From the NCBI RefSeq assembly GCF_019511605.1, contig NZ_JAEUAV010000031.1, positions 24,036 to 88,035 on the forward strand: 64,000 bases of DNA, written 5' to 3'. The position numbers and the translations under genes were made by a program. This stretch comes from Paraburkholderia phenoliruptrix (GTDB lineage Bacteria; Pseudomonadota; Gammaproteobacteria; Burkholderiales; Burkholderiaceae). Each line of letters opens with the position of its first letter. The first letter of the stretch is position 1. Under the pieces are notes generated by a model. The model was not told where the DNA came from. It was given only the letters and a program-made list of their open reading frames with translations, and did no database searches. Positions 1 through 8,800 of this stretch are shown here, piece after piece.

Positions 1-380
1 ATTTTCCGCGTACGCAGGTGCTGTACGCGAAGGCGTGCGCGCAGCTCGGCTGCCAGCTCACGGCGCCGCACGACATCGACGGTCTGCAGGTGGAGCCGTC
101 CGATCTGCGCCAGGTCGACGGGCCGCACAAGCTCGAATTGCGCATGCCGCTGCGCAACCGTTTCAACGTGGCGCTCGCCTATCCGGCAATCGAACTCACG
201 CTGCTCGACGACCAGAACAACATTGCGCTGCGCCGCGTGCTCTTTCCGCAAGACTACGTTCCGCCCGGCACGCCGATCGCGGCCGGCCTGCCGCCGCACA
301 TGACGCAAACCATGATCGTGCGCCTCGACACGGGCAACGCGGTCGCCTCGAATTTCCGCGTACAGATTTTCTATCCGTAA
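1..380 (+). CDS. DUF3426 domain protein, C-terminal part (5' end outside window)
   Basis: The reading frame is open from the first bases of the window and stops at 378-380, so only the last ~126 residues are present. The segment has the features of the DUF3426 C-terminal domain: alternating beta-strand stretches such as LELRMPLRN, a conserved ALAYPAIELTL block and a closing FRVQIFYP. In beta-proteobacteria this domain usually follows an N-terminal MJ0042-type zinc ribbon and one membrane segment; those parts are not visible here. The function is unknown; a membrane-anchored, periplasm-facing domain is inferred from the family. The next gene is tpx, 73 bp downstream on the same strand. Confidence 0.75.
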   Translation, partial: FPRTQVLYAKACAQLGCQLTAPHDIDGLQVEPSDLRQVDGPHKLELRMPLRNRFNVALAYPAIELTLLDDQNNIALRRVLFPQDYVPPGTPIAAGLPPHMTQTMIVRLDTGNAVASNFRVQIFYP

Positions 381-453
381 CGCATCCCTGCGCGCCCGGC
401 TCGAACCGGGCGCGTTCACCGTCATCACTGACGAACCTTCGGAGCACAACAAC

Positions 454-954
454 ATGAGTCAAGTCACGCTGGGTGGTAACCCGATCGAAGTAGCCGGTAC
501 GTTCCCGTCGGTCGGCCAGACCGCGCCTGCCTTCTCGCTGGTCGGCAAGGACCTGAAGCCGTTGTCGCTCGCCGATTTCGCCGGCAAGCGCAAGGTGCTG
601 AACATCGTGCCGAGCCTCGACACGCCGACTTGCGCGACCTCCACCCGCAAGTTCAACGAAGCCGCGGCCAAGCTCACCAACACGTCGGTGATCGTGGTGT
701 CGGGCGACCTGCCGTTTGCCGCGTCGCGCTTCTGCACGACCGAGGGCATCGAAAACGTCGTGACCGCCTCGACCTTTCGCGGCCATGAGTTCGCACAAGC
801 CTACGGCGTCGACGTGACGAGCGGGCCGCTCGCGGGTCTGACGGCGCGCGCCGTCGTCGTGATCGACGAGAACGACAAAGTCGTTCACGCGGAACTGGTC
901 AGCGAAATCAAGAACGAACCGAACTACGACGCTGCACTTGCCGCGCTGAAGTAA
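454..954 (+). CDS. tpx: Thiol peroxidase (Tpx), atypical 2-Cys peroxiredoxin
   Basis: A 166-residue protein of normal length for Tpx. It reduces hydroperoxides using a peroxidatic and a resolving cysteine that form an intramolecular disulfide, which is recycled by thioredoxin. The peroxidatic site is Cys60 in PSLDTPTC and the resolving cysteine is Cys94 in SRFCTTEG; both match the family pattern. The N-terminal VTLGGNPIEVAG block is also typical. The ATG at 454 follows GGAG about 10 bases upstream. A GC-rich hairpin lies just after the stop. The protein has no signal peptide and is expected in the cytoplasm. Confidence 0.95.
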   Translation: MSQVTLGGNPIEVAGTFPSVGQTAPAFSLVGKDLKPLSLADFAGKRKVLNIVPSLDTPTCATSTRKFNEAAAKLTNTSVIVVSGDLPFAASRFCTTEGIENVVTASTFRGHEFAQAYGVDVTSGPLAGLTARAVVVIDENDKVVHAELVSEIKNEPNYDAALAALK

Positions 955-977
955 ACCCCAAGCGTACGAAGACTCCG

Positions 978-1000
978 GCGCCGCGCTTCACGCGCGGCGC
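978..1000 (+). terminator. GC-rich hairpin after tpx
   Basis: Perfect 9-bp arms (gcgccgcgc / gcgcggcgc) around a 5-base loop, 24 bp after the tpx stop. There is no run of T after the stem, so this may be a weak terminator or a 3'-end stabiliser. Confidence 0.4.
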
Positions 1001-1051
1001 TGTCGCATCTTCCGCCCGATTTCTCCATAGTTTTTTACAGGAACGCTCGCC

Positions 1052-1990
1052 TTGTCTACGCTGATTTGCGGCTCGCTCGCCTACGACAACATCATGACCT
1101 TCGAAGGCCGGTTCCGGGAGCACATCCTGCCGGAGCAGGTCCACATCCTGAACGTCAGCTTTCTCGTGCCGACCATGCGCCGCGAGTTCGGCGGCTGCGC
1201 GGGCAACATCGCCTACTCGCTGAATCTGCTCGGCGGCGACGCGCGCATCATGGGCACGCTCGGCGAGGTCGACGCACAGCTCTACATGGACCGGTTCCGG
1301 CAACTCGGGCTGTCGACGGAAAACGTGCTCGTCGTGCCAGGCACCTACTCGGCGCAGGCCATGATCACCACAGACCTCGAGAACAATCAGATCACCGCGT
1401 TCCACCCTGGCGCGATGATGCAATCTCACCTGAACCGCGCGGACGAAGCGAAGGGCATTACGCTCGGCATCGTCGCGCCCGACGGCTACGACGGCATGGT
1501 GCAGCATTCCGAGCATCTGGCGGCGGCGGGCGTGCCGTTCATCTTCGATCCGGGCCAGGGTCTGCCGCTCTTCGACGGTGCCGCATTGCGGCGCATGATT
1601 GAACTTGCGACTTACGTAGCTGTCAACGATTACGAAGCCAAGCTCGTTAGCAACAAGACCGGCTGGTCGATGGAAGAAATCGCCGGCAAGGTCGAAGCGC
1701 TCATCGTGACGCTCGGCGAACACGGCGCGCAGATTCATCATGCAGGCGGCGTCGAAGAAATTCCGGCCGTCAAGGCGCAGCAGGTGCTCGATCCAACCGG
1801 TTGCGGCGACGCATTTCGCGGCGGCCTGCTGTACGGCATCGAAAAGAAGCTCGGCTGGGCGACCACCGGCCGTCTCGCGAGCCTCATGGGCGCGCTGAAG
1901 ATCGAGCACCAGGGCCCGCAGAACTATGCGCCCACCCGGGCGCAGATCAACGAACGGTTCAAGCAGGCGTTCGGGTACGACCTGCCGTAA
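1052..1990 (+). CDS. PfkB-family nucleoside (adenosine-type) kinase
   Basis: A 312-residue ribokinase/PfkB-family protein. It should phosphorylate the ribose 5'-hydroxyl of nucleosides with ATP in salvage. The substrate-site motif near residues 48-52 is GGCAGN, and the catalytic/anion-hole motif is DPTGCGDAF near residue 250, where the usual GAGD is GCGD. The whole protein closely resembles the Burkholderia thailandensis nucleoside kinase as I remember it, which makes nucleoside more likely than sugar as substrate. The start is TTG at 1052, fixed by family alignment. The following lipoprotein gene is only 25 bp downstream, so the two may be co-transcribed. Confidence 0.8.
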   Translation: MSTLICGSLAYDNIMTFEGRFREHILPEQVHILNVSFLVPTMRREFGGCAGNIAYSLNLLGGDARIMGTLGEVDAQLYMDRFRQLGLSTENVLVVPGTYSAQAMITTDLENNQITAFHPGAMMQSHLNRADEAKGITLGIVAPDGYDGMVQHSEHLAAAGVPFIFDPGQGLPLFDGAALRRMIELATYVAVNDYEAKLVSNKTGWSMEEIAGKVEALIVTLGEHGAQIHHAGGVEEIPAVKAQQVLDPTGCGDAFRGGLLYGIEKKLGWATTGRLASLMGALKIEHQGPQNYAPTRAQINERFKQAFGYDLP

Positions 1991-2015
1991 TAACGGAAGC
2001 TATTGGAGTTAGGGA

Positions 2016-2492
2016 ATGAGAACAACGAGTCGCCTGGTAGTGGCCGCCTTGATTGCCGGTTCGCTGGCCATGTCGGGGTGTGCGTATAACAGCAGCTCTG
2101 CAGACGTGTACACGGCGTCGCAGGCGCAGCGCGAGGAAACGGTCCGCATGGGCACGGTCGACAGTGTGCGCGCAGTGAAGATCAGCTCGAACAACGGTCA
2201 GCCTAGCGGCCTCGGCGCAATCGGCGGCGGCGCGCTGGGCGCGGTGGCCGGCAGCGCGATCGGCGGCGGACGCGGCTCGATTGTCACCGGCATCATCGGC
2301 GGCCTGGCGGGTGCGGTGGCGGGCAACTCGGTCGAGAACAGCGTCGCCGTGCGCGACGGTCTTGAAATCACCGTGCGACTCGACAACGGCGACATCCGCG
2401 CGATCACCCAAAGCGCCACCGGCGAGATTTTTCGCGCCGGCGAGCGCGTGCGGCTTCTCTCCAGCGGCGGCGTGACGCGCGTCACGCACTAG
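2016..2492 (+). CDS. Glycine-zipper 2TM outer-membrane lipoprotein (SlyB-like)
   Basis: A 158-residue lipoprotein. A short positively charged start and hydrophobic stretch end in the lipobox LAMSGC, giving lipidation at Cys22. Residues ~65-110 form a glycine zipper (GAIGGGALGAVAGSAIGGG, then a second GxxxG run) as in Rick_17kDa_Anti/SlyB proteins. The C-terminal part (VRLDNGDIRAI) is the usual small soluble domain. Members sit in the outer membrane and are linked to envelope integrity; the exact role here is unknown. A strong terminator follows at 2540. Confidence 0.85.
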   Translation: MRTTSRLVVAALIAGSLAMSGCAYNSSSADVYTASQAQREETVRMGTVDSVRAVKISSNNGQPSGLGAIGGGALGAVAGSAIGGGRGSIVTGIIGGLAGAVAGNSVENSVAVRDGLEITVRLDNGDIRAITQSATGEIFRAGERVRLLSSGGVTRVTH

Positions 2493-2539
2493 TTTTCCCC
2501 TCTCGAGCGGCCAGCTTGACGCGGCCGCATCGACCTCAC

Positions 2540-2573
2540 ACGCATGCCCTCCCCTGTGCATGCGTTTTTTTTT
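2540..2573 (+). terminator. Rho-independent terminator after the SlyB-like gene
   Basis: 8-bp perfect stem (acgcatgc / gcatgcgt) with a 10-base loop, followed directly by a run of nine T on the plus strand, 48 bp after the stop codon. Confidence 0.85.
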
Positions 2574-2679
2574 CGCCTCACGTTGAGCAGACGATGCAAG
2601 GCCGCGCGCGGCGCCAGCGGCACAGTCGCAGCCGCGCTGTCGACGCACGACACATCTGGACTCACTCCCGGTTCGGGCG

Positions 2680-2716
2680 AAAAAAATCCCGTTGCCAAAA
2701 AAAACGGCAACGGGAT
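2680..2716 (-). terminator. Rho-independent terminator after the H1-like gene
   Basis: Read on the minus strand: a perfect 11-bp stem (atcccgttgcc / ggcaacgggat), 9-base T-rich loop, then a run of about seven T. It lies about 95 bp past the stop of the histone H1-like gene. Confidence 0.85.
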
Positions 2717-2809
2717 CATCACCGCGTAGCGCTCGCGATACTGCGTCAAGCGCTACCCGATCGGGCGCATCGAACGACGCGCCGAAGTACTTCTACTGCC
2801 TGCGTCCTG

Positions 2810-3454
2810 TTACGGACGGCTGCCCGTCGGGAACGGCCATGCCGCTGCCGGGTTCAGCGCGGTCTTCACCGTTGCCGCCGGCGCGCTCGAAACAGAAGTC
2901 GCAGCGGGTGCAGGCGCAGCCTTCTTGGCGACAGCCTTCTTCGCAGGTGCGGCCTTCTTCGCAGGAGCGGCAGCCTTCTTCGCAGGAGCAGCCTTCTTGG
3001 CAGGCGCAGCCTTTTTAGCGGCAGCCTTCTTCGCAGGGGCAGCCTTCTTGGCAGCAGCCTTTTTCGCAGGCGCAGCTTTCTTCGCAGCAGCCTTCTTCGC
3101 AGGCGCGGCCTTCTTAGCCGCGGCCTTCTTAGCCGGCGCTGCCTTCTTTGCAGTCGCCTTCTTGGCCGGTGTAGCCTTCTTCGCTGCTGCCTTCTTCGCC
3201 GGTGCAGCCTTCTTCGCTGCTACCTTCTTCGCCGGAGCTGCCTTCTTCGCTGCGGTCTTCTTGGCCGGTGCAGCCTTCTTCGCTGCAACCTTCTTCGCCG
3301 GAGCTGCCTTCTTGGCTGCGACCTTCTTAGCCGGCGCTGCCTTCTTCGCTGCTACTTTCTTTGCCGGTGCGGCCTTCTTCGCCGGAGCTGCCTTCTTGGC
3401 TGCGACCTTCTTCGCTGCAGGCTTCTTAGCGGCGGCTTTCTTTGCAGTTGCCAT
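2810..3454 (-). CDS. Histone H1-like, Ala/Lys/Pro-repeat DNA-binding protein
   Basis: A 214-residue, highly basic protein built almost entirely of AAKK and APAKK units, like the C-terminal tail of eukaryotic histone H1 and bacterial H1-like proteins (HctB, AlgP, BpH1). Such proteins bind DNA non-specifically and condense or modulate the nucleoid. Only the last ~35 residues differ (Ala/Thr/Ser-rich, ending near FPTGSRP). Two adjacent ATG codons exist (3457 and 3454); I chose the second because it gives 6 bases after the GGAG. The DNA is a tandem repeat, so length is expected to vary between strains. A strong terminator follows. Confidence 0.85.
   Translation of the reverse strand: MATAKKAAAKKPAAKKVAAKKAAPAKKAAPAKKVAAKKAAPAKKVAAKKAAPAKKVAAKKAAPAKKTAAKKAAPAKKVAAKKAAPAKKAAAKKATPAKKATAKKAAPAKKAAAKKAAPAKKAAAKKAAPAKKAAAKKAAPAKKAAAKKAAPAKKAAPAKKAAAPAKKAAPAKKAVAKKAAPAPAATSVSSAPAATVKTALNPAAAWPFPTGSRP
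2925..3420. repeat. Degenerate tandem repeat encoding the (A)AKKAAPAKK units
   Basis: Continuous degenerate repeats with a period of about 15-30 bases, each containing gccttctt on the plus strand, encode the lysine/alanine/proline tail of the H1-like gene. Copies differ mainly at synonymous positions. The array stays in frame throughout, as expected of a repeat kept for its protein product. Confidence 0.85.
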
Positions 3455-3484
3455 CATTTTCTCCTTCAGGTTTTCAGATGAGAG

Positions 3485-3811
3485 TCAGTTCAAACTACAC
3501 CCTTCGTCAAAACCCGCTTCCCGCGGACGCTTCTCAGGGCGCGCGCTACGAAGCGGGCTATTCATCGGCGTACGCAGGTGCTGCGCGCTTACGCTAATGA
3601 ATGCGGTAAGGCGCGCCGTGCCCGGAGGCACCGCGCGCCAAATGTCATCGGCGTTGGGTCGCAACGCCGGCAATTGCTTGATCGAGCCGACGGCGATCAC
3701 GCCGACGGCTTTTTCCGGGGGGAAGTTTGCCCATCCCACTGAAGGGTTCGCAAAGTGCCAGTCATGTTTGTGGGCCGCGAAGGCACGCGGCGCACCGGGC
3801 ACGCTTTGCAT
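3485..3811 (-). CDS. Possible small hypothetical protein (108 aa)
   Basis: An open frame of 108 codons between nrdB and the H1-like gene, on the same strand as both. I do not recognise the product. Codon use in its first two thirds looks like that of real genes here, and AGGAG lies 12 bases before the ATG, somewhat far for a ribosome-binding site. There is no signal peptide, membrane segment or clear motif; the C-terminus is Arg/Pro-rich. A plus-strand hairpin (3685-3710, one mismatch, followed by TTTT) lies inside it, which argues against a well-conserved coding sequence. It may be a chance frame in a 440-bp intergenic region. Confidence 0.3.
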   Translation of the reverse strand: MQSVPGAPRAFAAHKHDWHFANPSVGWANFPPEKAVGVIAVGSIKQLPALRPNADDIWRAVPPGTARLTAFISVSAQHLRTPMNSPLRSARPEKRPREAGFDEGCSLN

Positions 3812-3899
3812 CAGGCGGTTCAGCTCCTAAACATAATTGCCGCAGCTTTTAGGCCCACGGCATCCCCATCGATGAATGCATCTGCGACTCGAACCCGGA

Positions 3900-5123
3900 T
3901 CACTCCCAGGTCAGCGCGCCGCCAGTCTGATATTCGATCACACGCGTTTCGAAGAAGTTGCGCTCCTTCTTCAGGTCGATCATCTCGCTCATCCACGGGA
4001 ACGGGTTTTCCTCGTTCGGGTACAGCGGATCGAGACCGATCTGCTGGCAACGGCGGTTGCAGATGAAGCGCAGATAGCTCTTGAACATCGACGCATTGAG
4101 GCCGAGCACCCCGCGCGGCATCGTGTCTTCTGCGTAGCGATATTCGAGCTCGACCGCCTGCTGGAAGATCTCGCGGATTTCCGCGCGGAACTCAGCGGTC
4201 CAGAGCTGCGGGTTTTCGAGTTTGATCTGGTTGATCAGGTCGATGCCGAAGTTGCAGTGCATCGACTCGTCGCGCAGGATGTATTGGTACTGTTCCGCCG
4301 CGCCGGTCATCTTGTTCTGGCGACCCAGCGCCAGGATTTGCGTAAAGCCGACGTAGAAGAACAGGCCTTCCATCACACACGCGAAAACGATCAGCGAGCG
4401 CAGCAGCGTCTGGTCGGTTTCCAGCGTGCCGGTCTTGAAACCCGGATCGGTCAGCACATTGATGTACGGAATCAGGAATTCGTCTTTCGCGCGGATCGAG
4501 GGGACCTCGTGATACGCGTTGAAGATTTCCCCTTCGTCCAGACCCAGCGATTCGACGATGTACTGGTAAGCGTGCGTGTGGATCGCCTCTTCGAACGCCT
4601 GGCGCAGCAGGAACTGGCGGCATTCGGGCGCCGTGATGTGGCGGTAGGTGCCCAGCACGATGTTGTTGGCGGCGAGGGAGTCGGCCGTGACGAAGAAGCC
4701 CAGGTTGCGCTTGACGATGCGGCGCTCGTCTTCGGTCAGCCCGTTCGGGTCTTTCCAGAGGGCGATGTCGCGCGACATGTTCACTTCTTGCGGCATCCAG
4801 TGGTTGGCGCAACCAGCCAGATACTTTTCCCAAGCCCACTTGTATTTGAACGGCACCAACTGATTGACGTCGGTCTGGCCGTTGATGATGCGCTTGTCGG
4901 CGACATTGACCCGAGCCTCTGAAACGGCAGCCGTTCCAGCACCACGAGCAACGGGAGCGACAGCGATGTCGTTCGCGAAGATGTCTTGAGCCGAGGGAGC
5001 ATGAGGAGCGGAACGCGTTCCCACTTGCGAACCGACAGCCGGTCCCGCAGCGTTGCGCAACACGTTCGGTTGCGTAGCGCTCGAGGGAGTTACGGCAGTG
5101 ATCTCGTCATCCCAGTTGAGCAT
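3900..5123 (-). CDS. nrdB: Class Ia ribonucleotide reductase, beta subunit
   Basis: A 407-residue radical-generating subunit of aerobic ribonucleotide reductase. It holds the di-iron centre and tyrosyl radical and works with NrdA to make dNTPs. Iron-ligand helices are visible as FEEAIHTHAYQYI and RDESMHCNFG. Frame-compatible starts lie at 5138 (TTG), 5135 (ATG), 5132 (GTG) and 5123 (ATG); I chose 5123, which has GGTGA five bases upstream and gives the usual MLNWDDE start. The gene is 701 bp downstream of nrdA, a long gap for this pair, and an inverted repeat lies just upstream (5161-5193). Confidence 0.95.
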   Translation of the reverse strand: MLNWDDEITAVTPSSATQPNVLRNAAGPAVGSQVGTRSAPHAPSAQDIFANDIAVAPVARGAGTAAVSEARVNVADKRIINGQTDVNQLVPFKYKWAWEKYLAGCANHWMPQEVNMSRDIALWKDPNGLTEDERRIVKRNLGFFVTADSLAANNIVLGTYRHITAPECRQFLLRQAFEEAIHTHAYQYIVESLGLDEGEIFNAYHEVPSIRAKDEFLIPYINVLTDPGFKTGTLETDQTLLRSLIVFACVMEGLFFYVGFTQILALGRQNKMTGAAEQYQYILRDESMHCNFGIDLINQIKLENPQLWTAEFRAEIREIFQQAVELEYRYAEDTMPRGVLGLNASMFKSYLRFICNRRCQQIGLDPLYPNEENPFPWMSEMIDLKKERNFFETRVIEYQTGGALTWE

Positions 5124-5824
5124 AAATGTCACCATCAATTTAGAACGGTTTGTACCATCTTTTCACGAGCGATAAAAGAGTCCGCTCATGAAAAATCCTG
5201 TTTTCGATTCGCGTTGCTACGTTCATACAACACTTTGTTCAACGATGTGTGTGCATCGCCTCGTGTGAGGCGTGTTGAACGTATGCCGTCGACGTACTTC
5301 GCGAGCTCGAAGAGCAACGTGTTCAAGCGTCGTTTCGCTGCTCTATCTATCTGTGTTGCGCAGTGCTTGTGTCGTCTACTGAACCTGCTGCGGGTTACGA
5401 ACCCGATGCCGGTTGCCAACTTGCTGCGCGTGCCGATTCGTCCGCACGAGTGAGATGAAGTTCAACGCAACCTCGGGTCATGCATGTAGCCGGCTGCCTT
5501 GCTTGCCCGCTTGCCGCTTGCCGCAAGCGCGATGGCGTGTTGCCGAAGCGTTGCACGAGCGTTGCACGAGCGTTGCGAACCATTGCCCTGGGCGGCGGGT
5601 CTTGCAATCCGCTGTCGTCTCGCGCGCTGCGCGATGTGCCGAGCTGCTGCTTCGCTACTTCACTTTTCCCACGCTGAGCGGTGCGGCCTCTCACTTCATC
5701 ATCGCGCTTGCCGCGCCGCTCGTCGGGATACTTCTGCTTCATCTTCGCGAGGTTCGTTGTCGCTGAATGCGGGTGATTACCTAGGACCCTTTAGCAAACA
5801 ACGAACCTGCGTGCTGCTCGCCGC
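5124..5824. other. Long nrdA-nrdB spacer without a convincing gene
   Basis: About 700 bp between the nrdA stop and the nrdB start. I find no open frame with gene-like codon use and a ribosome-binding site. It contains an imperfect 11-bp inverted repeat next to nrdB (5161-5193), two and a half copies of an 11-bp tandem repeat, gcgttgcacga, at 5548-5580, and Cys/Leu-like gcttgc repeats at 5496-5530. It could hold an extra nrdB promoter, a processing site or a small RNA. Confidence 0.5.
5161..5193. promoter_or_regulatory. Imperfect 11-bp inverted repeat upstream of nrdB
   Basis: Arms tttcacgagcg and cgctcatgaaa (one mismatch, wobble-compatible) flank an 11-base loop, 38 bp before the nrdB start. 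In the minus-strand transcript it would form a hairpin; in DNA it could be an operator. It has no T run after it, so it is not a typical terminator. Confidence 0.45.
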
Positions 5825-8800
5825 TTATTGGCAAGCCTCGCACTCGTCGAAGCCAGGGTCGCCAGGACGCATCATGCAGACGGGACCGTCGGCTTCGGGC
5901 GCGGCTTCCACCGCAACCGCCGGCACTGCTGCCGCCGATGCCTGCAGACCGCCCGCACCGCCGCTCACGCCAAAACCGCCCGCCGCGCCGCCGTTGATTC
6001 CGCCCGCGCCACCAGCACCTTCGCCGCCGCCCGAGCTCACCGCGTTGAGCGCGCCGTGAGCAACCGTCGACTTCTCGACGTGCGTCGCCGCCATCGTGCG
6101 CAGGTAGTACGTGGTTTTCAGACCGCGCACCCATGCGAGCTTGTAGATCTCGTCGAGCTTCTTGCCCGACGCGCCGGCCATGTAGATGTTCAACGACTGC
6201 GCCTGGTCGATCCACTTCTGACGGCGCGACGCCGCTTCGACCAGCCACTTCGGATCGACCTCGAACGCCGTCGCGTAGATCGCGCGCAGGTCGGCCGGAA
6301 TGCGGTCGATGCGCGAGAGCGTGCCGTCGAAGTACTTGAGGTCGGCGACCATCACTTCGTCCCACAGGCCGCGCGCCTTCAGGTCGCGCACCAGGTAGTC
6401 GTTGACCACCGTGAACTCGCCCGACAGGTTCGACTTCACGTACAGGTTCTGGAACGTCGGCTCGATGCAAGCCGACACGCCGATGATGTTCGAGATGGTC
6501 GCCGTCGGTGCGATTGCGATGCAGTTCGAGTTGCGCATGCCGTAGGTGGCGACGCGCTGACGCAGTTCGGTCCAGTCCATCGACTCGCTCGAATCGACTT
6601 CCACGTAGCCGCCGCGCGCTTCGGCGAGCAGCTTGACCGAGTCTTGCGGGAGAATGCCGCGATCCCACAGCGAGCCGCGGTAGCTCGAATAACGGCCGCG
6701 CTCTTCGGCCAGTTCGGTCGACGCGTAGTAAGCGTAGTAGCAGACCGCTTCCATCGACGTGTCGGCGAACTTCACCGCTTCTTCCGACGCGTACGGCGTG
6801 CGCAGCAGATGCAGGCAGTCCTGGAAGCCCATGATGCCCATGCCGACCGGACGGTGCTTCAGGTTCGAGTTACGTGCCTTGGCCACCGCGTAGTAGTTGA
6901 TGTCGATCACGTTGTCGAGCATGCGCATCGCAACGCTGATCGTGCGCTTGAGCTTGTCGTGGTCGAGCGCGAGCGTGCCGTCGGCCTGTTCTTTCAGATG
7001 CGCGACGAGGTTCACCGAGCCCAGGTTGCAGACGGCAATTTCAGCGTCGCTGGTGTTCAGCGTGATTTCCGTGCACAGGTTCGACGAGTGCACGACGCCC
7101 ACGTGCTGTTGCGGCGAGCGCACATTGCACGGGTCCTTGAACGTGATCCACGGGTGACCCGTTTCGAACAGCATGCCGAGCATCTTGCGCCACAGTTGCG
7201 CCGCCGGGATCTTCTTGAACAGCTTGATCTCGCCGCGCGCGACCTTGTCTTCGTAAGCCGTGTAAGCCGCTTCGAAGTCGGCGCCGAACTTGTCGTGCAG
7301 GTCCGGGCAGGTGGACGGCGAGAACAGCGTCCAGTCGCCGCCTTCCATCACGCGCTTCATGAACAGGTCGGGAATCCAGTTCGCCGTGTTCATGTCGTGC
7401 GTGCGGCGACGGTCGTCGCCGGTGTTCTTGCGCAGCTCCAGGAATTCTTCGATGTCGAGGTGCCACGTTTCCAGGTATGCGCACACCGCGCCCTTGCGCT
7501 TGCCGCCCTGGTTCACGGCCACTGCCGTGTCGTTGACGACCTTCAGGAACGGCACGACGCCTTGCGACTTGCCGTTGGTGCCCTTGATGTGCGAGCCGAG
7601 CGCACGCACGCGCGTCCAGTCGTTGCCCAGACCGCCGGCAAACTTCGAGAGCAGCGCGTTTTCCTTCAGTGCTTCGTAGATGCCGTCGAGGTCGTCGTCG
7701 ACCGTCGTCAGATAGCACGACGACAGTTGCGAGCGGCGCGTGCCCGAGTTGAACAGCGTCGGCGTGGACGACATGAAGTCGAAGCTCGACAGCACGTTGT
7801 AAAACTCGATGGCGCGCGCTTCACGGTCGATCTCGTTCAGCGACAGGCCCATCGCGACACGCATAAAGAATGCCTGGGGCATTTCGATGCGCACGCCATC
7901 GTGATGCAGGAAGTAGCGGTCGTACAGCGTTTGCAGACCGAGGTAGCCGAACTGCAGGTCGCGGTTCGCGTCGAGCGCGGCGCCCAGACGCTTCAGGTCG
8001 AACTGCAGCAGCTTGTCGTCGAGCAGTTCGGCCTGCACGCCGCGCTTGATGAACTGCGGGAAGTACTCGGCATAGCGCTCGCCCATTTCGGCTTGCGTTA
8101 CTTCTTCTTCGAGAATCTCGCGGCGGATGGTGTGCAGCAGGATGCGCGCGGTGACCTGGCTGTAGGCCGGGTCTTTTTCGATCATCGTGCGGGCAGCGAG
8201 AATGGCCGAGTCGTAGACCTGGCTCATCGGCACGCCGTCGTACAGGTTCTTCACCGTTTCCGCGACGATCGGCTCGGCGCTCACGGCGTCGCCCAGATTC
8301 GCGCAGGCGGACTCAATGATGCCGCGCAGCGCAGCCATGTCGAGCGGACGGGTCACGCCGTTGTCGGTCACGCTCAGGCCCGGCGTGCTGCCGGCCGCCT
8401 GCTCGTCGTGAGCGCGCGCCTGGGTGCGCTTCTCGCGATACAGCACGTAGGCACGCGCGACGTTGTGCTCGCCGCCGCGCATCAGCGCGAGTTCGACCTG
8501 ATCCTGAATGTCTTCGATATGGAAGGTGCCGCCGTTCGGACGGCTGCGCAGCAGCGCGCGAACCACGTTCTGCGTGAGTTGCTCGACCAGTTCCCGCACA
8601 CGCGCCGACGCCGCGCCCTGACCACCGTTGACGGCGAGGAATGCCTTGGTGACCGCAATGGCGATCTTCGACGGTTCGAACGACACCACGCTGCCATTAC
8701 GGCGGATCACCTTGTAGTCGGCGTACGTCGCTTGCGGCGCGAGCGCTTGATTGCCTTGCGCCTGGCCGAAGGTCTGGCCAGTCGGTGATCCCTCATACCG

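Noticed and set aside
2925..3420. Repeat region considered as a CRISPR array
   Set aside because: Units are degenerate, have no unique spacers and stay in frame as the H1-like coding sequence.
2925..3830. Plus-strand 301-codon frame of (F)FAGAA repeats
   Set aside because: Reverse-strand image of the H1-like repeats; the minus frame has the family sequence, ribosome-binding site and terminator.
5395..5742. Minus-strand 115-codon frame in the nrdA-nrdB spacer
   Set aside because: Mixed codon use, no ribosome-binding site, contains the 11-bp tandem repeats; treated as non-coding.
5828..8788. 986-codon plus-strand frame opposite nrdA
   Set aside because: His/Arg/Val-rich shadow of nrdA codon bias.
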